Shown: one piece after another, positions 1-7,707 of the stretch
Layout: each line of letters begins with the position of its first letter
Numbering within the stretch: the first letter of the stretch is position 1
NCBI GenBank assembly: GCA_947460345.1
Contig: CANHGM010000022.1
Location: 1 to 50,037, forward strand
Reading direction: 5' to 3'
Length of the DNA: 50,037 nt
Source: Bacteroidota bacterium
GTDB lineage: Bacteria; Bacteroidota; Bacteroidia; UKL13-3
Notes under the pieces: model-generated
Seen by the model: the letters and a program-made list of their open reading frames with translations, nothing else
The model's database searches: none
Told to the model about the DNA's origin: nothing
Position numbers and translations under genes: made by a program

Positions 1-60
1 AACAGCACCTACCCAAAAGGCTGGTTTTCGTGTTCCAAAGACAGTTTTGCGGTTGTTCAT
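1..60 (-). CDS. 5' end of an unidentified gene, cut by window start
   Basis: The reverse strand reads ATG at 60-58 followed by 19 further open codons to the window edge. The residues are MNNRKTVFGTRKPAFWVGAV: a basic start, then a turn to hydrophobic residues that may begin a membrane segment. Twenty residues are too few to name a family. A perfect 8-bp inverted repeat lies 15-32 bases upstream of the start. The frame could be spurious, but the ATG, the open frame and a gene-free upstream region make a real gene start likely. Confidence 0.45.
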   Translation of the reverse strand, partial: MNNRKTVFGTRKPAFWVGAV

Positions 61-74
61 ATATTAGTTTTTCA

Positions 75-92
75 TCCCAACATTTGTTGGGA
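75..92. promoter_or_regulatory. 18-bp inverted repeat upstream of the partial gene
   Basis: TCCCAACA and TGTTGGGA are exact reverse complements separated by TT. The repeat lies just upstream of the leftward gene starting at 60. The 2-base spacer makes an RNA hairpin poor, so a dimeric regulator site is more likely than a terminator. No regulator is identified. Confidence 0.35.
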
Positions 93-270
93 CAACTTTT
101 GTGCTAAAAATTTACGATAACGCCAAGCCTTATTATATCATATAACCATTCATTCATAAAATAACACTAAAAAATCAATTCAAAATCCTATTTTTAATCG
201 TACTAAAAATGGAATGGGTACAACACTTATATTTAATCAGAAAATATTACAATTATTCGTGAATTATACT

Positions 271-780
271 TTAGACTTTATAAAGTAGAAATTCATAGTA
301 TATTTTGTCAATTGTAGCAGAAAGCTTCATTTCATTGTTGTTAAGATAGATGATATCAAATTCTTTATTGAATATACTTGGAAATGCAATACTCAATTTT
401 TCTTGCCTTTTAATGAATTCCCATGTTGCATCGTATGTAGTTGAATCTTCATAGTCATAATATTTAAGAACACAAAAGCCACCTGTATAACTACGATCCA
501 CTTTATGATGTTTATCCTTTCTTTTTCTATAAAACTTACCTGTTTCATCAAAAACAAAAGTATATTCATTGAACTTATCAAATTCAATCACTTTTATTGT
601 AAAACCACATTTAGTGCCAGCTGTATTGGTATCAAATAAAGTTAAACCTAACAGTTCAATTCCATTTTCCTTATAACTTTTCATCTTCCATGTACCAGTA
701 ACTTTTTGTGTTTCTTCATTGCGATAATAACAACTATTAAAGCACAAAATTGTTAAGCAGATAAAAATAATTTTCTTCAT
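271..780 (-). CDS. Small lipoprotein, lipocalin-like fold suspected
   Basis: 169 residues. The N-terminus is a lipoprotein signal: basic MKK, a short hydrophobic stretch, then a lipobox-like FNSC with the acceptor Cys near residue 17. The mature part begins with a GTWKMKSY motif and continues as alternating beta-type segments with many Tyr, Phe and Lys residues. A start of the form GTW plus a small beta-rich domain recalls the lipocalin-like lipoproteins common in Bacteroidota, but I cannot confirm it. It stands alone, with about 210 bases on its 3' side and about 395 on its 5' side before the next certain genes. Probably an envelope-anchored protein of unknown function. Confidence 0.7.
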   Translation of the reverse strand: MKKIIFICLTILCFNSCYYRNEETQKVTGTWKMKSYKENGIELLGLTLFDTNTAGTKCGFTIKVIEFDKFNEYTFVFDETGKFYRKRKDKHHKVDRSYTGGFCVLKYYDYEDSTTYDATWEFIKRQEKLSIAFPSIFNKEFDIIYLNNNEMKLSATIDKIYYEFLLYKV

Positions 781-1103
781 GATACTTAAAGTTTAGGTTT
801 GAGAAGGTTTACAAAAAAGAGTTATTAATTCACTCTTTAAAGGCTTAAGGTTAGCAATTTTATGATAAAAAAAGAAATAAAATCACTCTTATAATACAAA
901 TAGCAATTTATGTAGATAGCTTGTTTTAAGTTTGTCTCGTCCCAAATAGATTTGCACTAAACTCTGCAGCAGCAGTCTCAAATACTTTGAAAGCCATGCT
1001 ATACATCAACGGCTACAAAATGTTAAACTACCTGAAAGAAAAATCTCACTATAATACGATTTCATAAGCATACATTAACTTTATGTCTATTCGTGCAAGC
1101 AAT
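781..1103. other. Intergenic region with an unexplained open segment at 930-1067
   Basis: Between the lipoprotein and the HipB-like gene no complete gene is seen. On the + strand a 45-codon stretch (930-1064) runs open to a TAA at 1065-1067, starting just after an in-frame stop. Its translation (for example FALNSAAAVSNTLKAM, then LYINGYKMLNYLKEK) has protein-like composition, unlike the surrounding AT-rich spacer. It has no start of its own except the internal ATG at 991. It may be the tail of a lost gene. Confidence 0.3.
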
Positions 1104-1151
1104 ATCACATTTTGTTGTGATTTTATCTGTTTTTATAGTGAAAAACACTAT
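1104..1151. promoter_or_regulatory. Two inverted repeats upstream of the HipB-like gene (candidate operator)
   Basis: Repeat 1 is ATCACA-N6-TGTGAT at 1104-1121. Repeat 2 is ATAGTG-N5-CACTAT at 1135-1151. Both lie within 75 bases upstream of the HipB-like start at 1176. HipB-type antitoxins repress their own operons by binding inverted repeats, so these are the obvious candidate operators. The two half-sites differ in sequence, so only one may be the true site. Confidence 0.45.
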
Positions 1152-1175
1152 CTTCGCAGCATAAATCACATTATA

Positions 1176-1388
1176 ATGTCAGTATTGCATCTTGGACAAG
1201 CCATAAAAAACAGAAGAAAGGAATTGAAGATTACGCAACCACATTTGGCAGCGTTAGCACAAATAAGTGTCAATACCTTGTACAAGTTTGAAAAAGGACA
1301 AAGCAATCCTTCTTTAGAAGTTTTACTTAAACTGGCTGAAGTTTTAGGTATGGAACTGCTGATGGTTGTTAAAAAAATCAATAGTTAA
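1176..1388 (+). CDS. hipB: HipB-like helix-turn-helix antitoxin/repressor
   Basis: From the ATG at 1176 the product is 70 residues, the usual size for a compact HipB-type Xre protein. It is a single Cro/C1 helix-turn-helix domain: GQAIKNRRKELKITQPHLA, then ISVNTLYKFEKGQSNPSLE as the recognition-helix part, and a short hydrophobic tail. The frame is open about 30 codons further upstream, but that extension is Cys- and Phe-rich, contains the inverted repeats and is not family-like, so the internal ATG is preferred. The stop TAA is followed at once by the ATG of the next gene, so translation is coupled. The role is inferred to be DNA-binding autorepressor of the operon; in HipBST systems HipB augments neutralisation while HipS is the main antitoxin. 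Confidence 0.85.
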   Translation: MSVLHLGQAIKNRRKELKITQPHLAALAQISVNTLYKFEKGQSNPSLEVLLKLAEVLGMELLMVVKKINS

Positions 1389-1718
1389 ATGAGGAAAGCT
1401 GAAGTATATCGTAATAGCATATTAGCGGGTGAGCTTATCGAAGAAGATCTAAATAGCTATATCTTTAGGTATAAAGATAGTTATTTCAATAACCCTGATT
1501 TGCCGGCCATCAGTTTAACGCTTCCTAAATCGAAACAAGAATATGTGAGTGAGCATATCTTCCCATTCTTTAGTAATATGATTGCTGAAGGCACTAATTT
1601 GGCCATTCAAAGTCGCTATTTAAAAATTGATGAAAGGGATATCATAAGCTTGTTAGGTGCCACCGCTGATAGCGATACCATTGGAGCCGTTACTGTAAAA
1701 CTAATTGATGATAAATGA
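1389..1718 (+). CDS. HipS-like protein (HipA N-terminal domain alone)
   Basis: 109 residues matching the HipA N-terminal subdomain: MRKAEVYRNSILAGELIEE, then YIFRYKDSYFNNPDLPAISLTLP, and a tail at ISLLGATADSDTIGAV that corresponds to the end of this domain. In classical HipA this domain is fused to the kinase; here it is a separate gene, as HipS is in E. coli HipBST, where it neutralises HipT. It starts directly after the HipB-like stop (no gap) and ends 59 bases before the kinase gene. The split could be an old frameshift in a fused hipA, but both parts begin and end at natural domain borders, and this arrangement is common in Bacteroidota. The antitoxin role is inferred from HipBST. Confidence 0.82.
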   Translation: MRKAEVYRNSILAGELIEEDLNSYIFRYKDSYFNNPDLPAISLTLPKSKQEYVSEHIFPFFSNMIAEGTNLAIQSRYLKIDERDIISLLGATADSDTIGAVTVKLIDDK

Positions 1719-1777
1719 TATAGAATATAAAAAATGATATACAAAGAAAAGCGACTGGTAAATGACAAAATACCTAC

Positions 1778-2809
1778 ATGAATTTAAGTGAAATAAATTA
1801 TTGTCCGTGCACATTGTCTGAGGGATTTAAAACATATAGTCCTGCGGGGTTGCGATTGCTTTTTAATCGTAAGAAAGTAAGCCATATATTAGAATTTAAT
1901 GCTCCTAAAACAGATGATGAAGTAGCTGAAAAACTAAGACAAAACAGCAAGAACATTTCAATTAGTGGGGCACAATTTAAACAATCATTGGTACTTGAAA
2001 ACAATAAACTCAGACTAACAGAACCTGGAGAACCAGGCGAATATATATTAAAACCTATACCATCTAGACCTCCTTTTGGGAATGAAGAAGAATTGCCAGC
2101 AAACGAGCATCTGACTATGCAAATTGCCAAACAAGTATATGGTATAATTACAGCTGAATGTGCATTGGTTTTTTTTAAGAATGGAGAACCTGCATATATG
2201 ACCAAACGATTTGATTATGGTCCCAAAGGGACTAAAATTGCCCAAGAAGATTTTGCATCTATTACCAGTAAGTCAAAAGAAAAAGATGGTGAAAATTATA
2301 GAAATAGGGGTAGCTATGAAGATTTAGCCTTACACATAAAAAAGTATGTAGCTGCATATGCCATAGAAATTGAAAAGTATTTTGAACGAATGGTCTTCAA
2401 TTATTTATTCAGTAATGGCGATGCACATTTGAAAAATTTTTCACTACAACAAACTCAAAGTGGCGATTATTTATTAAGTCCAGCTTATGATTTAATTGAT
2501 ACTTCTATTCACATCCCTACTGACAGTTTTTTTGCATTAGAAGATGGTTTATTTTCGAATGATTATAATTCTGAAAGTTTTAAAGCATATGGGTATTATG
2601 CATATGATGATTTTTATAATTTTGGATTAAGGTTAGGAATGATAGACAATCGTGTAAAAATAATATTAGACACATACCGAAATAAGAATAATAATACATT
2701 GAATTTAATACTGCGTTCATTTTTATCGCAGTCTGCAAAAGAATTATATAGAAATCATTACTTAGACCGTTTGAAAATGTTGAACAATTCATTTACTAAA
2801 AAAATATAA
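1778..2809 (+). CDS. HipT-like serine/threonine kinase toxin (HipA C-terminal domain)
   Basis: 343 residues, near HipT (about 335) and well short of fused HipA (about 440). Visible features are a glycine-rich loop with Ser61-Ile62-Ser63-Gly64, a likely ATP-binding Lys92 in ILKP, a catalytic loop NGDAHLKN with Asp215, and a metal-binding YDL with Asp238. The 23-residue spacing of the two Asp residues matches HipA/HipT kinases. Family toxins phosphorylate aminoacyl-tRNA synthetases (GltX for HipA, TrpS for E. coli HipT) and halt translation; phosphorylation of the loop serines controls activity. All key residues are present, so the kinase looks intact. The target here is unknown. It is third in the operon, after the HipB-like and HipS-like genes. 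Confidence 0.85.
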   Translation: MNLSEINYCPCTLSEGFKTYSPAGLRLLFNRKKVSHILEFNAPKTDDEVAEKLRQNSKNISISGAQFKQSLVLENNKLRLTEPGEPGEYILKPIPSRPPFGNEEELPANEHLTMQIAKQVYGIITAECALVFFKNGEPAYMTKRFDYGPKGTKIAQEDFASITSKSKEKDGENYRNRGSYEDLALHIKKYVAAYAIEIEKYFERMVFNYLFSNGDAHLKNFSLQQTQSGDYLLSPAYDLIDTSIHIPTDSFFALEDGLFSNDYNSESFKAYGYYAYDDFYNFGLRLGMIDNRVKIILDTYRNKNNNTLNLILRSFLSQSAKELYRNHYLDRLKMLNNSFTKKI

Positions 2810-2851
2810 AGAAACTCTTCCAAGCAAGTTCGTATCTCGCTTGTTAAATGT

Positions 2852-2868
2852 TAAGGTTTGTAACCTTA
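2852..2868. repeat. Short perfect stem-loop downstream of the HipT-like gene
   Basis: TAAGGTT-TGT-AACCTTA forms a 7-bp perfect stem with a 3-base loop, 43 bases after the kinase stop. There is no following T-run, so it is a weak terminator candidate at best. It may mark the edge of the downstream Bro-N fragment. Confidence 0.3.
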
Positions 2869-2878
2869 TAATGAACTT

Positions 2879-3220
2879 TTGAATTCAAATACTATATATT
2901 TGAGTTGTATATATATATTCTCGGTGTTGGAAATTATATCTGTGCTCACAGACCAAAACGATTACACTAAAACACGTAATTATTGGAAATACCTTAAAGC
3001 CAAGTTAAAGAAAGAGGGAAATCAGTTGGTTAGTGACACTACCCAACTGAAACTTTTAGCAAATGACGGTAAAAGATATATAACAGATATGCTCGACTTC
3101 AACGGTATAAGAGCTTTAGGTAAGACCTTCCCAGGAACCAAAGCAAACCGATTTGTCGAATGGTTTACGTTTAGTGATGATAACAGTTATTCATCTATTT
3201 TTAATTTATTTACAAAATAA
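2879..3220 (+). pseudogene. Truncated Bro-N domain remnant
   Basis: The middle of this frame matches the Bro-N (phage antirepressor) fold: SVLEIISVLTDQ, then TRNYWKYLKAKLKKEGNQ, QLKLLANDGKRYITDMLDF and KANRFVEWFTFSDD. Normal members open with a short beta segment ending in WFSIVDV; here those residues are replaced by an unrelated AT-rich stretch. After the EWFTFSDD segment the frame ends within about a dozen residues. That segment recalls the junction in Bro-N proteins fused to a C-terminal Fic domain, so a lost Fic part is possible, from memory of the family only. The 3' end overlaps the convergent secreted-protein gene by 34 bases. It lies beside the toxin-antitoxin operon, as if both belong to an eroded accessory patch. 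Confidence 0.6.
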
Positions 3221-4794
3221 AGTTCTCTATGTCTAAAATCCCTTGTTTGATAGTCAAGTGTTTTCATGTCAGAAAATGCATAACCAAATGATATAATGAT
3301 ATTACTACATAATTGAAAAGTTCTTATATCGCAATTTCCTTTTAATAATCCATCCAGTTCATTCATTTTATATTTAATTTCTTGAGCTTTTTTCTTTTCT
3401 ATTTTTCTGTCTTTTAAACAATAAACATATAATTTCTCAGGATCACTGTCATAAAATTCTAAATTTTCTTTTTCAGTATTTACGGTAATACTTGGTCGAT
3501 ATTCATAATAATTCCAACTATATAGGAATGCTTTAGGAAGAAATGAAGTAGACCACATTAATTTATTAGTTGATTTATCTAGTGCCAATATCAAACATTC
3601 AGCATTGTAATTTCCATTAACCATATATCCACCATTTATATAATTTCCATTGTTAGTTCGATCTCCACTTAGCTGAATAATATTGGGATTTGCTGTTTCA
3701 CATACCAATATATAATCATCTTCTCTTTCTTCCATTTGATGAAACTGTACATTCTTGGTTATGGAAATTCTCTGATTGTTAGCGAGTGCCTTATTAACTT
3801 CTTTTTCTGTAACAAACTTATCTTTAGGGTTCAATCCCATTACTTTATTCCATTCAATATAATTTGGTTGCTTAAAAGATTGTCCACTTTTGAATGTAGT
3901 ATATATTCCAAATATTTCAAATGAAAGGTCATCTTGTTTAAATTTTTTCCCGTATAAACCAGTAACTGCCATATTTCCTTCATCTAAAAAATGAATCTTT
4001 CCAGTTAAAAAATTATCATCAGTGTTTATAGGTATATTCAAAATATTCTGATTGGCAGGTCCTTCTAAATTATAATTGTATATAAAAAATTCTTTTTCTT
4101 CAGGTTTGCTTCCTCGTTTTATGAGCATAGAAATTTTATTGTCTTTAATAGCTGCATCTAATAATTCAGATTCTATTTTAGGTTTACCAACTTCTATTTG
4201 ATTAATTTTGAAATTCATAGTTGAAAAATCAATCGAAACTATAATGGGAAGTTTTTTAGAACCTTTGCTGCCACTTAATGCCATCAATGTCAATTCATTT
4301 GTTACAAATGTTTTTGAGTAGAATGCTTTATATCCAAGTGAAATATGCATTTCTTTAAATAACTTACTTTTGATATCGTATTCTATAACATCAAACGCTT
4401 CGATTTCATGATGTAAACATAAGTTTGACTGGTTTCTATATGCTTTGTCTTTAATGAGTATTAAATTTATTTTATTCTGATTGTAAGCGTAATTTAGCAA
4501 CACCATTTTGGGTTTGGGTATATACTTCGCTCTATTTATTTCGTCAAAATTCTCATTTAAGCTGGTGATACAAAAGTTCATTTTTTCATCTTGATGTACA
4601 ACAAAAATGGAGTCTTTGCAAGTAGAAATCACTTCAAAAGCAGCGTGTAATTCACTGTTTGTATAAGCAAATTCAGCTCTAAGTTGTGCTGTGTTTTTTG
4701 CATTAGGGTCCTCAACTTTTACAAATTGTGCGGTTAGAAGTTCTGAGAAAAATATAGAGAATGTTATGAAAAATAGCCTTAATAATGTTTTCAT
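3187..4794 (-). CDS. Large secreted protein of unknown function
   Basis: 535 residues with a clear Sec signal peptide (MKTLLRLFFITFSIFFSELLTAQ, cut after TAQ). The mature part is beta-rich with repeated patterns such as FEIFGIYTTF, LDEGNMAVTGLYGKK, YILVCETAN and ILALDKSTNKLMWSTSF. The last motif, a query on a stored value with MWS, recalls beta-propeller-like proteins of Bacteroidota in which a final segment reads as an F/LDxxxKxLW motif. The same layout is seen in the protein at 5500-7131, so the two are probably distant paralogs. No catalytic motif and no C-terminal T9SS sorting domain are visible. It ends inside the Bro-N remnant's last 34 bases and starts 32 bases after the end of the lipoprotein gene upstream of it; the three genes share a strand. 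Confidence 0.75.
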   Translation of the reverse strand: MKTLLRLFFITFSIFFSELLTAQFVKVEDPNAKNTAQLRAEFAYTNSELHAAFEVISTCKDSIFVVHQDEKMNFCITSLNENFDEINRAKYIPKPKMVLLNYAYNQNKINLILIKDKAYRNQSNLCLHHEIEAFDVIEYDIKSKLFKEMHISLGYKAFYSKTFVTNELTLMALSGSKGSKKLPIIVSIDFSTMNFKINQIEVGKPKIESELLDAAIKDNKISMLIKRGSKPEEKEFFIYNYNLEGPANQNILNIPINTDDNFLTGKIHFLDEGNMAVTGLYGKKFKQDDLSFEIFGIYTTFKSGQSFKQPNYIEWNKVMGLNPKDKFVTEKEVNKALANNQRISITKNVQFHQMEEREDDYILVCETANPNIIQLSGDRTNNGNYINGGYMVNGNYNAECLILALDKSTNKLMWSTSFLPKAFLYSWNYYEYRPSITVNTEKENLEFYDSDPEKLYVYCLKDRKIEKKKAQEIKYKMNELDGLLKGNCDIRTFQLCSNIIISFGYAFSDMKTLDYQTRDFRHRELYFVNKLKIDE

Positions 4795-4826
4795 TTTAGA
4801 TAATATATATAATTTAGAAACAAAAA

Positions 4827-5309
4827 CTAATGTTCGTATTTTAACCTAACACGTTCTAAATTTATCATATATGCTTCTATTACACCTGAGTAAAATGAAG
4901 ATGAAGCAGGGCAGTAAAATGTCTCATTGGTGACTCTATCAATAATAAAAAACTTGCTTTTATTGGTTGAGGAATTAAAAGGAGTATAAAATTCAGAGCT
5001 AAAAATATATCTATACTTATGAACATCTTTATATTTTTCGGTATAAATATCATTCATTTCAAGAAATATGTATTCGCCATGATACCTTTTTGTTGCATGC
5101 TTTTTCACCAATTTATTATATCTTTTAGTAGTTGAAAAAGGAATTAATAATATAGTTTTTTCTTGACCAAAAGTAGGAGGGATGGCCTTGCTTTTTACTG
5201 TTGTGTCTGACTTTGCAGCTATTTTTACACAAAAACAAGCAGAGAATAATGTTAGACAAAATAAAAGTTGAAATAAGATAACTGATTTTTTAAAAGTGTT
5301 TATTTTCAT
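4827..5309 (-). CDS. Small lipoprotein between two large secreted proteins
   Basis: 160 residues from the ATG at 5309. An upstream ATG (5330) would add seven residues, but the internal start places the basic MKINTFKK directly before the hydrophobic core, as a signal sequence should be. The core ends in LFSACFCVK, a lipobox with the acceptor Cys near residue 25. The mature part is basic and Tyr-rich (KYRYIFSSEFYTPF, FIIDRVTNETFYCPASSSFYSG) with no recognised domain. It sits between two likely paralogous secreted proteins on the same strand, 32 bases before the one and about 190 bases after the other. The location suggests an envelope accessory protein, but this is inference only. Confidence 0.65.
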   Translation of the reverse strand: MKINTFKKSVILFQLLFCLTLFSACFCVKIAAKSDTTVKSKAIPPTFGQEKTILLIPFSTTKRYNKLVKKHATKRYHGEYIFLEMNDIYTEKYKDVHKYRYIFSSEFYTPFNSSTNKSKFFIIDRVTNETFYCPASSSFYSGVIEAYMINLERVRLKYEH

Positions 5310-5499
5310 AATAAAATTGTTTGTAGGCAAATATAGAAATTCTGAAATGAATATTATTGTAGTTTTTATTTACATATATTTTCTAAAAATATTCAATTAA
5401 AAATTATATACAAATACTAGAAATTCAAACTAATTTAATTGAAGTGTTCTTTAGATAATATATAGATTTAGTAACTATTGTACAACTTCAATAAATCAT

Positions 5500-7131
5500 T
5501 TACTTCACCTCGTATCTCAACGATTTAATTTTGTGTAAATATATATATCTTCTAGATTTTACACGGTCGTCATCTTCAATTTGGGTGCTTTCATTCTCAC
5601 CTGTCAATAAATAGTAATCGTCATACCAATGGCATAAATCACTGGTGTATTCTATATGCCTGTTTTTGTTATCTTCTCCATCTTCATTATAAAAATGCTC
5701 CACTAAATTGTTATTGGTGATAAGTGAAACCAATACTCCGTCTTCAAATGGATTGACGACAACCATAGGCTCGTTAGGTACAAAATAACTGGTGTATTCT
5801 GGTAGTTTAAATCCATCACCTGAAGTCCAAAGTAATTTCCCGTTTTTATCTGTGGCAAATACAATACAATTCAACATTTTAAATCCTTTTGATGTTTGAA
5901 TAAATGATAAAGGAGTCTCGCTAAAATTAATCAATGGATATACCCATGTATATGATGTGCCTACAAATATATACTGGTTGTTTTGTTCTATTACTTCCTC
6001 AAATTTGTATTGTTCTTGGATTCTTCTGCCTTGCGATGGGTCTAGTTTGCCTTTGTTATATTTGACGTTAAAAATGGCATCATAGGGTATTGACGTTGTC
6101 CATTCTATATCGTTTCCTTTTGTTTTTACTATATACACACCTTCAGTAGGGATTCCAGGTTCTAAGATTCTGGTTATTTTTATTTGTCTGTTTCCATAGC
6201 TTCCCACTACTATTTTATTTCCATCATTTAACGTAGTTGCTTTGGCTGTATATGCTTCAGACTTATCAGGTCTACCCACATCGAATTTTATTTTTTTAAT
6301 TTTATTTTTTGTGTTGTTTATATCTATTGTATGTATATACTGTTTGGTACCTTTTCTAGAGCTGTTCTTTTTTATAATTAAAGAAATCTGATTTTTATCT
6401 TCATCAGAACAATAGGAAAGCATATGTGTTTTTGGTCTTCTTCCGTATGAGATTTTATTACGACTCGCTTTTAATGCCTCAAAATCAACTTTTGCGTAAT
6501 AAGGCCATCTAGGCAGTTTGTATGTGCCTAACAAGTTGCCAATACCACAACTTGAATAAGTGGCTATGGTTCTAAAACTATACCCTGCATTTTTAAGGGT
6601 TACATCTCCCATAACAATCATTTTATTTTTAACCACATCAATGCCAGTATATGAAAAAGGGCGACTGAATTTTGCTTTCACTATTTTAATTTCACCACTA
6701 GTAAGGTTTACTTCAACGGCTATATATTTTTTAAAATTACGCTCGCTATACCAATGTGCTTTTACAAAAACCAATTTAGCAAACAATATATATAATTTAT
6801 TTTCAGAGCCCATGGCTGATATATATTCATATTTGGCTGAAATAGGAATATCAACAGTTTTAATTATGTTTTTTAAGGAAGTATCAAATTGAGTAATTTG
6901 ATAGGAAGCAACTTTGTTTTTGTTAGAGATAACTACCACGCCATTAGATTCGTCTATGGGTACAATTTTGTAAAATGTAATGGAATCTGAATTGGTAATC
7001 TTGCCTTCAGCTATAGGTTGTATAAGTCTGGTTTTTTCTTTTTTTGGTTTTTTTTGTGCATATGTGTTAGCTGATATACAGCATAATATAAATAGAAAAA
7101 ACAAAGTATTTTTATAGGTAAATTGGGACAT
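5500..7131 (-). CDS. Large secreted protein, likely paralog of the one at 3187-4794
   Basis: 543 residues with a Sec signal peptide ending near NTYAQ, followed by a very basic stretch (KKPKKEKTR). The mature region is beta-rich. Its second half carries a linear series that the protein at 3187-4794 echoes in the same order: a turn like LNDGNKIVVGSYG, a line such as EGVYIVKTKGNDIEW, then NNQYIFVGTSY, CIVFATDKNGKLLWTSGDG and a C-terminal YYLLTGENES. Order and spacing, more than identity, suggest a shared ancestor. This pattern belongs to a large set of unnamed Bacteroidota secreted proteins; I know of no assigned function. No sorting domain is visible at the C-terminus. Confidence 0.75.
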   Translation of the reverse strand: MSQFTYKNTLFFLFILCCISANTYAQKKPKKEKTRLIQPIAEGKITNSDSITFYKIVPIDESNGVVVISNKNKVASYQITQFDTSLKNIIKTVDIPISAKYEYISAMGSENKLYILFAKLVFVKAHWYSERNFKKYIAVEVNLTSGEIKIVKAKFSRPFSYTGIDVVKNKMIVMGDVTLKNAGYSFRTIATYSSCGIGNLLGTYKLPRWPYYAKVDFEALKASRNKISYGRRPKTHMLSYCSDEDKNQISLIIKKNSSRKGTKQYIHTIDINNTKNKIKKIKFDVGRPDKSEAYTAKATTLNDGNKIVVGSYGNRQIKITRILEPGIPTEGVYIVKTKGNDIEWTTSIPYDAIFNVKYNKGKLDPSQGRRIQEQYKFEEVIEQNNQYIFVGTSYTWVYPLINFSETPLSFIQTSKGFKMLNCIVFATDKNGKLLWTSGDGFKLPEYTSYFVPNEPMVVVNPFEDGVLVSLITNNNLVEHFYNEDGEDNKNRHIEYTSDLCHWYDDYYLLTGENESTQIEDDDRVKSRRYIYLHKIKSLRYEVK

Positions 7132-7174
7132 CTATATTCTAATAAAGTGTAGATTAAGTTTCATCCTGCGAATA

Positions 7175-7193
7175 TATTCAAGCAATTTGAATA
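7175..7193. repeat. 7-bp inverted repeat TATTCAA-N5-TTGAATA
   Basis: An exact inverted repeat lies 44-62 bases upstream of the secreted-protein gene starting at 7131 and about 50 bases beyond the end of the dead gene at 7246. It could be a regulator site for the former or a weak hairpin. No T-run follows on either strand. Confidence 0.25.
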
Positions 7194-7245
7194 ATCTATT
7201 GTTAAGATATGATTTTGATGATTTATAGATATACATATACTAAAG

Positions 7246-7699
7246 TCATAAAACAATCATTTTTTCACTTGCAATTTCCTTGTCCAAAGTATTATATATA
7301 GCTAGTTTTCCTAATGGCTTGTTTTCAGTGTTTATAAAAAAAAACTCCAGAAGTAGTGTTGGGGTATATTGCTATTTTTTCATCATAGTCAAGAGCACAA
7401 ATTCCTAACGGATATACATTTATTTTGAAATTATTACTAAATGCTTTTGAAGTTATTTGACATTTATGATTGGGTACCTTCAATACCATTAATGAATCTC
7501 CATTTTGAAAAGCGATCCATGGATTGTCAAATGTATCAAAAGCTTTAGAAGTAAATTCTGGCTTGGTGTTAGATGGATAAACACTTTAGTCATCATTACC
7601 AATACCCACCCAGCTTTGTGCTGAGGAGCTGTTAGAAATGAAAATAGAAATGGTTATAAAAATAAGTTTTAAAAATCGCCTTGTATATTTTTTCATCAT
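7246..7699 (-). pseudogene. Dead secreted-protein gene with a stop and a homopolymer frameshift
   Basis: Reading leftward from the ATG pair at 7699/7696 gives a signal peptide (KYTRRFLKLIFITISIFI, ending SSAQ) and then SWVGIGNDD before an in-frame TAA at 7588-7586. Past this stop the same frame continues in good protein style (FDTFDNPWIAFQNGDSLMVLK, then LGICALDYDEKIAIYPN) until a run of nine T on the coding strand (7344-7336). There a one-base shift leads into NTENKPLGKLAIYNTLDKE and a stop at 7246. So two lesions separate it from a roughly 150-residue secreted protein. The segments resemble a single propeller-like sensor module. It lies 8 bases beyond the 3' end of the RluD gene on the same strand. 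Confidence 0.7.
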
Positions 7700-7707
7700 A
7701 ATTTAAA

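Noticed and set aside
1798-2792. Reverse-strand frames inside the HipT-like gene
   Set aside because: The kinase is intact on the + strand with all catalytic residues, so these are shadows.
1389-2809. A fused hipA broken by a recent frameshift
   Set aside because: Each part starts and ends at natural domain borders, the kinase has its own ATG and HipT length, and 59 bases lie between; a split arrangement fits better.
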